Program-made: the position numbers and the translations under genes
Assembly: GCF_963678635.1 (NCBI RefSeq)
Contig: NC_087066.1
Span: 36,333,152 to 36,397,151, forward strand
Length of the DNA stretch: 64,000 nt
Reading direction: 5' to 3'
Source of the DNA: Symsagittifera roscoffensis
Taxonomy: Eukaryota; Xenacoelomorpha; Acoela; Convolutidae
Shown: positions 29,914 to 41,900 of the stretch, one piece after another
How positions within the stretch are numbered: the first letter of the stretch is position 1
Layout of the letters: the number at the start of each line of letters is the position of its first letter
The notes under the pieces: generated by a model
What the model was told of the DNA's origin: nothing
What the model saw: the letters and a program-made list of their open reading frames with translations, nothing else
Databases searched by the model: none

Positions 29914-32900
29914 GTAAGTATCTGTTGGAGTATACACCACACCCCGCATCCAGAGGTGATTTTTATTACACGTTTGAGAATCCGCAACCGCACATCCCGT
30001 GAACATCGATAACCCGGGTTGGTCAAAAATGCTTTGCATACAATTTCGCACAACTCCATACCTTCAGACTATTGTAAGAAAACTCTACGATACCGTTTTT
30101 TCATGTCCAAATTTAATTATTTTTTGAGTTTTGTAAAATATTTTTTGGTTTTGTGCGAAACACAAAAACCAAAGCTTTTTTAACACAAGGAAGCACATTG
30201 GTTGATGAGAAGAAACCTCGCTGATACTCGCATTTGCATCTATTAGAATGCGAGAATGTATGAGATAAGTTTTCTTAGTTTACTTCGACCTATGAGTAAA
30301 AACCTTCAACTTTTGTATTTGGCTAGAAAGTCATTTGGCTAGAAATATCTTACGTCGAAAATCGAGAGCTGATTTTTCTTGACAAATTGAAGTATATTTT
30401 ACAAAAATAAAGCATTAGAAATTTCAATTCTGGACTACGTTCAGCCCACGAAATTTTTTTTTGCAGCAGGGTAAAAAATGCTAGTCATACATTTTTCTTA
30501 TAAGGAAATTGAATGAAAAAATTTTCGTATACACTCTGTAATTGAAATTGTATGATATTTCAACAATCTATCTGCAAAAATTGATAAAAAAAGCAAAAAC
30601 TTTTTAAACAATTTAAATTGTAAAAAACATAGAAAGGAACTGTTGAAAAATTGTAGCAGAACTCCAAAAGACCCAAAAACTGGTATGTTTTGAATGGTTT
30701 TTGAGTTTTAAAAACAAAATATAATACTATCTCTTCAAATGTCAAAAGCTGGAGGTTAAATAAAAAAAAATGTAAAACAACTGTCCCGAAAATTAAACAA
30801 ATGCAGCTAAATCTAAAAATAAAATAAACAGCAATATTTTGCCGCCTGAACAAAACAAGTATCAGAGCAAGGAAAAATCTGAAAAAAAAATTAAGAATTA
30901 ACTTTCAAAAACGTTTATATTTGAAAATGGCAAAACTATAAAGCGGCACTTCAAAAACGTAAAACTAATAATTGCTGGCATCTAAAACACTAGCAAGTAT
31001 TGATATTTTTGCGCTATTCATTAAGATTGATGAAAATTGCAGCATGTTCGGTACAAAAGTATTAGCCAACGACAGCATAAACATTTCTTGCAAGAACATT
31101 AATTCAACTCAGGCGAATTATTTAGAATAAAAGGAACTCTTTTATTCTTTTTGTTAATAAAAAAATCTGTTGTTGGATGCTTTTTTCATCCCAAAAATCT
31201 GTTGTTGGATGCTTTTTTCATCCACAATTTTCATCCATCATTTTTTAACGGAAAAAAATTTGCCAAAAAAATGTTTGGCCAAAAACTTGTAAAAACCAAT
31301 AAGTTTTTCACAGTTATGATGCACATCAGTAACTCAACATCTCAAGCCAGGAAAATTGCTCGCGTTGTCATGAAAATTAGAAAAGAACTCGTGATCAGGA
31401 ATTTTCCGAACACAAAACAAAAACCTAGCAAAGTTAACTGCAATCTATCAGCAACATCTGAGTACAACGCTACTTCTTGCTAAGTATGAGCAATATAGAA
31501 GAGCAAAAATCAACAAGTCTGCTCGTATCAGAACGAAACCTTGAATGTTCAGACAGCCTCTGAAGGTCTATGTTTTAGTGTTTCCTTTCAATAAAACGAT
31601 GTAATATTTCAAAAACGAAAGATTTTTAAAAACTCGGAACAAAAAGACTAAGTCAGCTCAGCACAGTTTTTGTGTTCTTACAATCGAAGACTTTAGACAT
31701 TTGTGAGCTATCGGAACAGAGTTGGATGAGATTAGAAATGTTGATTAAGCTTTCAAAACACACAAAGAATATACCTTCATATTTTTGTTGTGCATACCTG
31801 AATTGACTAAATTGGCAATCTTTATAGTCCCATAAAATTACAACAAAAGTCAGAGAAGAATTATTTTTGTACAGTTTGAGCTCAAAGCAAGAACACATTT
31901 TAAAATTTATAAAAAACTTTTGTCAAAAAAGCTAGTTTTGTAGTGGAAATTTGTCAAATATTCGAAAGTCAGAACAACAAGACATCTCGCGACAGACTAA
32001 GCCTTGAGTGTTCCGACTGCTTTTTAAGGTTTATTCAGTAGTGTTAACTTCAAAAAATGGATAAAGTTTTCAAAACAAATGAGTTCAAACTAAACAGTTA
32101 AAAATATTTTGGAGATAGTTTTGAAAGACATCTCCTCACAGGCCATGTAAAGTGCAAAGTGATATATTGCAAAGAATTAAATACGCCAAATAGCATGCCT
32201 GACTTCGAGTTGAAAAAACTTGTTAGACGGATTAAACCTCCACTCAAGCGTGGAAGGCACGAAACATATCACGCGTTAACTGCCAGAATGGCAAAACTGG
32301 CAATCTAAAAATCTCCATGGTTTATGACAAAAAAATTACAGGTGCGTATTTTTTTGAACTCGATTGATTAAAAAAATTGCACCTCGTTGAGGACACAAAA
32401 TTGTTTGGAGAAAAAATCTATCCCGAGCAAAAATAGTTCGTCATTTTTTTCCTAATGTCGAAACAAAAAGGGCTTCAGAAGCTTATAAGGAATGGAACAA
32501 ATTATTTAACCAAAGAAATATCTGCAATTAAATGTTTAAACTTGATTCTCAGCCGTCGGTTGTGAAGTACAAATGTTGAAATCAGAACATCAATACCTTA
32601 CCGAGTTCTTAATAAGACATTAAACTTATATACCCAATCAAAGTTGCTCAGAGGCTAGGTACTGTTTTTCTGGATGATCTGTACGACCTCTCTCCCGTTG
32701 TGACTTACCGTAGAATCTTCGCCGACCCAAATAATAATTTCGATAACTATTTTGGTGCAAAATATGCATTTCAAATAAGAAAGAACAATTTAATGGTTTT
32801 AGAAAAAATTTTGACATGCAATTGAACTTGCATGCATTTAGTTGCCAAGTTTTCGGCAAAAGTGTAGTTTAACGAAATTAGGGAGTTTAAGGAATGAAAC

Positions 32901-35900
32901 AAATCATCAAAATCGGTTTGTTTCAATCGAATTTAGTCTGAATGAGAACCCACCCGGTTCCAGGTGTTCACTTTATGTTTCGACCATCTCGTCCAAAATT
33001 TGGTATGACTCAACAGTGTTTGGACAAAAATTGGCATATTTCGACCGTGCTCGACCCAAACAACATTAGTTTTGACCGTTATCGACCAAAAAAAATTGTG
33101 CTCGACTGTGCTAGATCCAAGTAAGATATGTGTCGACCGTGCTTGATCGAATTCGGGTATGTTTCAATTTTCAAGCAACAGGATTTATCCAAATTTAAAT
33201 TTTATAATTTATTTGCTTTTCGGGTAACATATCATCATACTTTTTATCGGGATAAAATTATTAGAATTATTTGCAATTGAAATGATTTATAGAGCTGAAC
33301 TATTTTCGAGCTGTTTTTTCCATCTTTTGAAACACTGCTTTGCAATTTCAGTCAAAAACATGAAAGAAATATGTTCATATTTACAAGAAGTTTTTTTAAT
33401 GCTCTGAATTACCGCGGGAAAATCGGTATTTTTCGACCGTGATCGAGGTTCGACCGTGCTCGACCGTGCTCGACCGTGTTCGACCATGCTCGAGGTATGT
33501 TTCGACCGTGCTCGAGGTATGTTTCGACCGTGCTCGAGGTATGTTTCGACCGTGCTCGAGGTATGTTTTGACTCTTGCCAATGTGACCTTGCTCTGAACC
33601 AATTTATGCATATTTTGAAGATTTTTTTCAGAATGCTGAAAGCGTAATGCTACTATTATTTTTCGATCGAGCACTAATTCGAATTTGAAAGTCGAATCAT
33701 AAAGTGAGCACCTTGATCCGGGTTCCGAAGCATGCTTTTTGCAAAAGTACAATCGAAAGATACCTTAAGAAAAATTAACTAGGTTTTTTTAAGTCTCTCT
33801 TCAGAGTCCTATGTCATGTCAACTGCTCCATACCTCCTTACTTTCTTCAAATACCTATGAAGTGCATAGAAACCATGCTAAAAAATTTTCAAGGCTAAAA
33901 TGCTACGCACTAATAGAGTCACTAAATTGTTTACCGCTAATTTTTGCGAGTTCAGCTGAAAAACACACACTTTGTAATGAAACACAGGCGTTTGCGTGTG
34001 TAAAATCATGCCAAAAGAAATTGCAAAATTGCAGTTTAACGTAACATTACTGCAATTGAAATAATTAAGTTTTTAACAAGACTGCAAAGCTCTGAAAATT
34101 CCAACTCCCCCTTAATCCATATCAAATAAATTAAGGGAAAAGAAAATATTGAAAAACTATAATTTTTGGACAAAGTCAAAGATGAAGCGTAAAATTTTGG
34201 CCGGACGAATTCAATACGACTGATTAGCCAGCCTCAATTAAATTTGGAACAATTTTGTTGTGCGGGATAATTCATTAAGCATAAATAATTAGCATTACGC
34301 TTTCAGCATTCTGAAAAAAATCTTCAAAATATGCATAAATTGGTTCAGAGCAAGGTCACATTGGCAATTTTTAAACTCCCAGAAAGTTGCAAAAAACAAT
34401 CGGAGGTAAAATATCTTCTTTTATCTGATTTCAAGGATTCGATAACTTCAATTCAGCAGCAGCTCATTTTAAAGCGTCAAATATGGTTCAAGTACTGTGA
34501 CAATTATATGATGAAGCGAGTTCGTTAGCGAGTCAACCTTGAAGATTAGTCAGTCCACTTTTTCAAATCGAAGTCTTGCGTTTTGTGGACGCGGTAAATT
34601 TTCAGTTTGATGTTTTAAAATGCATGTTGTTGCCATATTGAACAAATCGTCTGTAAAAGTAGGGTTTTCTTCTCAGGAGGCTCAACTTTGAATACTGTAG
34701 TCTCGGGTGCTGCCTTGAATGTTGAACTTGATTTTTTGTACTTTCAAAATCTATTATGTATTACATCGTTTGTACGTAATTCTAAGGTTATTAAGAAGAA
34801 AAACTAACTCCTGGAAAAAGAATTGAATCTATATTTAGATTTGGTTATTGTGTAAATGTTGACCGCAATATTCAAAGAAAATGAATGAAAATAAAAATTT
34901 TCTTCAACTTTTATAGTCAATTTTTTTTTGACGACCTCAGTTAAGACCACCTCAAAACATTCGAAGTAGCTATGGCTTTCTGGCCTAAGTTTTTTCTACT
35001 AATTTTGAATATCTCGAAAAAAAATTGTCAAGAGTGGAATCAGACTGAAGCCTCTTTTTCAGTTTTGATTTGGATTCCAATAAAGTTATCACTCTCGGGA
35101 AAATTGGTCTAATGTTTTTCATTTTTAAGACCAAGCAACACCTATTTTGGTCAGAGCTCAACCGTTGACTTTATTGTTTCGACCATTGAAAATAAGGAGG
35201 AATTTTGTATTCGGAAGTGTTTTAGTTTTTTTCCGCGCAAAATCTGGCAACAAAAGTAATCAGAGAAATATATGGGTCGATGGACATATCAAATTGAAGC
35301 ATTCTAAAGCAATCTCAGTTTGAGTTCAGTTTCGAGCGATTAAAGCGATCGACTAACATTCAATGTATAAACATTTAACTTTTAATTAGGCTTTTAGGCT
35401 AAGAAAGTTCTGCTTTTTGGAAAAAAAACTAGCGTCTGAAGCTTTATTTAGCGGTTTTTTGGCAATAAAGGTTTTCTCAAGATTTAAATTATTTTAAAAA
35501 CAACTTCAGTAAAAGAGTTTTATGTTTTTATTTGTCAACCATTTTTTGTTTGTCATTCATGTTGTCAAATGTTGTCGAATATGCCTAATGCACTGACTTC
35601 ATACGCGTTTTCATAGTTCTCTAATCACACTACTCACTAAAACGACACTAATATGGAGAAAAAATTGAAGTTTTTTTTAATGTGGTTGGAACCAGCTATC
35701 CTTATTTTAGTACGGTTTTAATTTGTGTAATATTATTTTGATTAATTTGATTAAATAAAAATAGTATTTTTTTTCATTTTTCTGTTCTTGATTTTTTTGT
35801 TCTTGATTTTATAAAATTGTGCTACCTAATTGGCTGTCATTGTTTAACTCAGATCCCAGTGAAATTTTCAGTGCTCATAAAAAATATGAAGAAGATTGTT

Positions 35901-38900
35901 CATATCACGGCAAAATCTGAATGCATTTTAATTACTATGGATTAGTTGAAATCAAAATAACTGAAAAAAAAATTTTAAACATGAAAAAGTTTCAAAACTT
36001 TTTAAAGTTTTTTTTTGAAAAATATCCCCCACACGCTATGTAAAGTACAAAGTGATGTACTTATAGCAAGTACACTTTGCATATAGCAAACGATTGTAAA
36101 GACCAAACAGTATGCCTCAATCCAATTTGGAACGATTTCTAAGACGGATCAAGTCTCCGCTTACACAATAATAGTACGAATTTTTAAACCCCAGTAACCA
36201 TACAAAAAATGGTCACAAGTGAAGTAAAGTTTCAATATTTGAGCTCAAAGCAACAGTATCTTTCGAAAGATTTTTAAAAAGTTAGTTAAAAATAGAAATT
36301 TGTCTGAAGAAGAAAAAAAAGTCCGAGCACAAATATTCGAGAGTAGCTGTAACAATAAACGCGTTCAATTGAAATTGAATCAGTTTTGTTGAATGAGTTT
36401 TTTGATTTAGATTTTCTCGATTTGCAGTTAAATTGTGCAGGGACGGATCTGGGATTTTCTGGAAGGAGGCTGATTTTCAAAAAATTTTCGAAAATTTTGT
36501 CGCTTTTTTTAGGTCGACCAAATTGATTTTCCAATCTCTCCGTAAGCACTAAAAAGACCCTGTTTTGACCATTTTTTCTGCCACATGCTAAAATTTGGAA
36601 AACAGAGCAAAAAATAACATTCTTAGGCACTTTTTTGGAAAATATTGACAAAAAAATCGCGTTTTTTCGGCGCGCGCTCCCCCCTCAAACTTAAATTATA
36701 TTGGCGCCTAGTGCGCCACTAGAACGCTTTTAAGTTCTGTCATCAATCATGGATATCTCAAAGTAACAAAAGGGGACCCTTTGGGTCGGCAGGGGGTCGA
36801 ATCCCTGAGTAGGAGGCGTTGCCCCCCCCCCCCCCCCCCTAAATCTGAAATTGTATAAAAAATTTGAGTTTCAGAGAACTAAGAAATCATGACCATTTTT
36901 TCAAAATTTTTCTAGGCTCTCACAGTTACTCGAAACAAGAGTAAAATTGTTCAAATGCTGTATACATCAATGCGAAAACTTTTAGCAAGTGTTATGGCGC
37001 ACAGAAAATACTTTTAAAAAAATTGGATTTTAAAAAAGTTTGGATTTAAAAAAATTTCCGGATTTATAAAAAAAACCTATTGAGGTTTTCCGGAGCAAAA
37101 CTATTATGAGCTTCTGATATCATTGTTTTCATCGGTTTTCATACAGCATCAGCAGAAGTTTATGCTAAGCAACTTTTTCCAGCGCTGACAAATTTCCAAA
37201 TTTCCTAGTCCAAACTGTTTGTGTTCTAAATCAATGATGAACTAGTGAATTTTAAAAAACGATTTGATTTTCTGTTTTAACGAGCTTATTCTGTCAAATT
37301 TTGTTTAATTTGTTTAATTTAAATTTGTCTTATTAGCTTGTTAATCAAAATTTAACTGATTAATCAGCTTTCGGTGGAGAAGCACGCAACCACCGCCCGT
37401 CGGTTTTGATACCATATGTTTTTTTGTGGATTATTTGAGCTGAAAATGATTGAATGAAGCTCAGCCATGTAAGCGATAAACAATATGCGTTTTTGTGATT
37501 GTTACCCATCCATAAAAAACAAACATCCCTAATTTAGACACCAAAGTACAGGCTGCTCAAACTGTTTACAACTGTTTTAAATGTCTTTTTTGGAAAAGCA
37601 GGTGAAAAGATGAGCTCGTTTGATGTTTTCAGAGACTTCTTGTTTTTCCATTATCCATAAAATGCTGCTTATTTTGTATTTGAAGAGAACTGGTCCTTAA
37701 GATACATCTGAAAAAATTTCCAGCCATCGCAACACGGCAAAACAAGTCAGCAATTTCTGAATGTTTTAAAACAAACATCGAATATTGTATCTGATCGAAA
37801 TTCTGTAGCCCCTTTCGTTACAACGTCCCCATATTCTATTTAGAGACATAAAAGGCAGCCGCACTGAGTCTCATTTTGTTACCGTCATGGTTGAAAGCAC
37901 CAGCAGAGTTCCATTAAAATGATTAACTAAGAGCGTTTTTTTCTCGGCTTATTCATATCTGATCTGACTTATTGTTGTGGCCATAATGACGACTGTGGTT
38001 TTGGACTCGGGTGTGTTTGACAGGTACGAAAAGATGCGACAACAGCAACATGGGGAAGCGACGCCCACCATCATTCAGACCAGTCGGTAAGTTTTATCGC
38101 ATTTAAGAACATGTGACTCGTCGATTTTAACTTGTCGTTTCTTCTTAATCTGCATGGGTCATCCGTACAAAATGTAGGAAATATCACTTAAAAGTAGACC
38201 CCGAAACATATGTTTTCACTTATTAGTCTTTTCATATTTTTGTGACTTGGTATAATGATAGAAGGATTACAACAGCTTACAACAGCTCAACTAACAACAT
38301 AGGTCACCATTTAACAGAACAAAAAGTTTGCTCGCAGGTGTCTTTGGCTTAAAATCGTGTTTGTGCTAACAATCGTTGTCAATTTAGAATCAAATTCGAG
38401 TTGGAAAATCTCATTCATGAAATTCTTTCAACTCGTCTTCTGTTCAAAAATTAGCCTTCGTCTCTTTGGCCTCGGTGTCGGTATGAGATTAGACCCAGAA
38501 CTTTTCTTGAGTCCCAGAGTTTTCAGGTTGCCGTGGGGCAGAGAAAGGAGTTATGCTGGACTGATGAGTGTGAACTTGCCGAGAGATCATCGGCCCAAAA
38601 CAGAGCCCCCTGAGAGAGTGGAAAAGGGACACAAGCACTTCGGATCAGGGGTCAACCCATTTCCTCCGTCAGTATAGTCACTGCCTACATATTACTACAA
38701 TTTCACCTTCACTGTGACCTTTGCAAAAAAAGAAAAGGCATAAAAAGAAATTTCTAGACGCAAAAAAAGGATTTGAGCTGCAAAAAGTTAGCTACGCTCA
38801 ACAATAACAATCATAGTCTGGAATGTGGAGGAAATAAGAGAAACGGACTATCCTCGGACAGGCTGGATAGCCTTCGATAGCAATCGCAGAAACCGCTATT

Positions 38901-41900
38901 GTTATTATGATTTGCCTTATTTATCGCATATAAAATCACTATTTCCACTATTTTTCCGGCTATCCTTCTAGAAACAAGGATAGCCGGTTACTGTGCAGCT
39001 AGCACAGAATGTTCCGACCACAGAATGTTACGACAAAAAATGTGTTTCTAATTAGTATCGTTTTTTTTGCGTGGGGATCTAAACGAAAATTTAGACATAT
39101 TCGACAGTCATACTAAAATAGGCAAACTGGAAACAGTTTTTGTAGATCGTTAAAAAATCAAAAAAGAGGTCGAAAATTTTTTAGAAGTTTTTTGCTGAAT
39201 TTGTTGAAATTTTGCTGCTTTCGATTGCCGACATTTTGCGAGTTTTTGAAACTTTGCCGTTTTTGATTCCCGACATTTTGCTTTAAAAATCCAAAAATAT
39301 GTTTTATTGGCTAAAAACTCACTTTTCTCGGCTTAATTAAGCATAAATAAGCTACTTTAAGTCTGCTCGTTCGCCTGTATTTGCTCGAAATTAAACTACC
39401 AGATCAAAAATTTCAAAGCGATTTTTCTCGTCACTGAGAAAAAATGATTGATTTTTTTTTAATGTCGTTTGAATCACGACTGAAAGGGCTTTAATATGAT
39501 ATATCACTCGACACTGTCCGATGACTATTTGTGGTAGCTGATTTTGCGTGGAAAACAAAAAAAGAAATTGAAAAAAAAAGAAAGTAAAACACCCGAATAC
39601 AAAGTTACTCCCCATTTTCAATGGTCGGAACAAAAAGGGAAAGATGGCTGGGCTTGATGAAAATAATTGAGTCGGATTATGTTCATATAACTTGTAAGTG
39701 GTTTAATTTTTAAAATAAGTGGTAAGAATTTGTTGCTATGACCTGTCTTGTTTCTTTTCAGAGGGTACCCCTTGGAACAGAACTACAAGAATGCACCTCA
39801 TATCCTTAGCAGTGTCAGGGCACACGATGAACTGTAAGTGGAAAAGGATCAAACAATCAATTTGGATTTTTAACGTGCAGACCACTTGTATCTGATTTGC
39901 GAAGGAGCAGAAGAAACATTGATGTCAAATTACGTTTTTGCACCAAATTGAACATTTGGATTCGCTTTGCTTTTTTTTCGTCATCAACCCTAGAACATTT
40001 ATAAGCGACTTTGATTCCAATAATATATAGCTTTTTTCAGCGAGGAGCGCGCCAAAAAAATCGTACCAAAATTGTGCATTCAGGGATTTGCTGACTCAAT
40101 TTGCTAACATTTGACTGCGAGGCATGTGAATTGAAACGATTGCTCGAGCAGCAATGACTAACAAACTTTTCTAGCCAACATTTATTTTTTTTTGATTTTG
40201 ACGGATTGGCATATATGCTCTACTGAATGCATGGCTACTATATGCAGGGGCAGATTTAGGGGGGGCGGGGGTTGGACGCTCTTCTCTCAGGGATTCGACA
40301 CCCTGCCGACCCAAAGGGTTCCCTCTTTGGTACTTTTTAAGAAACCCATTTTACGACCGACTGACCCTAAATTTTTCTAAAGGCGCCTTTGGCGCCAATA
40401 CATACTAATTTTGAGAGGGGAGCGCGCGCCGAAAAAACGCGATTTTTTGGTCAAAATTTTCCAAAAAGTGCTTAAAAACGTGCTTTTTTTTGGACTGTTT
40501 TTTCAAAATTTTGCCTGCGGCGCAGAAATTTTGGCCAAAACAGTGACTAAACCGTGCTTAGGGAGAGCTCGAAAGATCAGTTCGGTTGACCTACAAAAAA
40601 AGGTAGACAACATTTTCAAAATTTTTTTGAAAAACCACCACCCTAGAAAATCCTAGATCCGCCCCTGACTATATGCCTAGCTTGTTTATATGCTTTACTA
40701 TATGCTCTACGCAAAAACGTGGATCAATCATCCTTTTTTTTCTCAAAAATTAGACAACTCAGAGTTGAATTGAAAAGAATCGTTGATTTGAAAAGTAATG
40801 AAAAAACCTGAAGATCAGTGAGTCGGTTTGAGTGTCTTCTCAAGGGGACGAATTAGCCTATTTTTTGTCCAAAATTATGGAATGAGTGAATTGTGAATGA
40901 GCAAAATGTTCTCAAGTTTGAGCTCCATTGGTTGGACATTTTTCCGTGACAACTCGGGGCCAATCGCATCGCAGCTTTTTAACGAAGATAAATGTTGCTG
41001 AAAATGTCGACCCCATAGGGGGGGGGGGGGCTAGAGTCCCCTTTTCTCAAGGATTCCACCCTCTGTCGACCTAAAGGGTCCCCTTTTGTACTTTTTTGGG
41101 AAATAAACTTTTGGCTGACGGACCCAAAAAATTTTCCTTTGACGCCAATATATACTCATTTTGGGCAGGAAGCACGCGCCAAAGAAAGAAAATTTTTTGT
41201 CGAAACAATTCAAAAAATGCCTTATCGACCCGGATATTATTCGACCGAGCGGCCTGAAAAAACTGTTTGGTCGAGCCTGAAAATTTTTGATGCCGCGGGC
41301 GTTTAAAAAAACAGCAGACCAAAAACTACGTTCCCGGGTTGACCAAAAATGCTTATCATATAATTTTCATACATGATACTACAAGATAAGCATTTTTTCA
41401 TTTATGGAAACTGTAGGATAAGCATTTTTTCTTAACCAAAAAGTTGATTTTTTAAAAATTTCATTTCTTAAAATTTTTAGGATGAGTCGTGACCGAACAC
41501 AAGTGACTAAACCCATGGTTTACTCAAAACTAAAACCACCAAAGGGTTGATCGTCTGGCATTTGCAATGCATTGAAAACGGCATAAATTGTGTAACAGCT
41601 CTTTCCACAAATCATAAACTGAAAGCATCAAATTTTAAGTTTCGGCAAAATTTTGTAAAGATGATTATTTTCAAAATTAGAATTTTCGAATTATCAGACA
41701 TTGATCAAGGTATATATTAACATGCCATACAAAAGAAGTAGGAGTTTTTTGCCTGTTTGAAAAAAATTATCCAGAGAAACGAAAAAAAATCCAATTTTTG
41801 TGTATCCAGGACTACGTTATGCAGACAAAAAATAAAATTTATATGCAAAAATGTTCTTGGGAAATAATTTTTTGAGTACAAACTTCGATTTGCGGTTAAA

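Noticed and set aside
38357-38677. 106-codon ORF as a stand-alone gene
   Set aside because: Only 38527-38667 is supported, as an internal exon of the SPMIP4-like gene with matching phase and GTCAGT donor.
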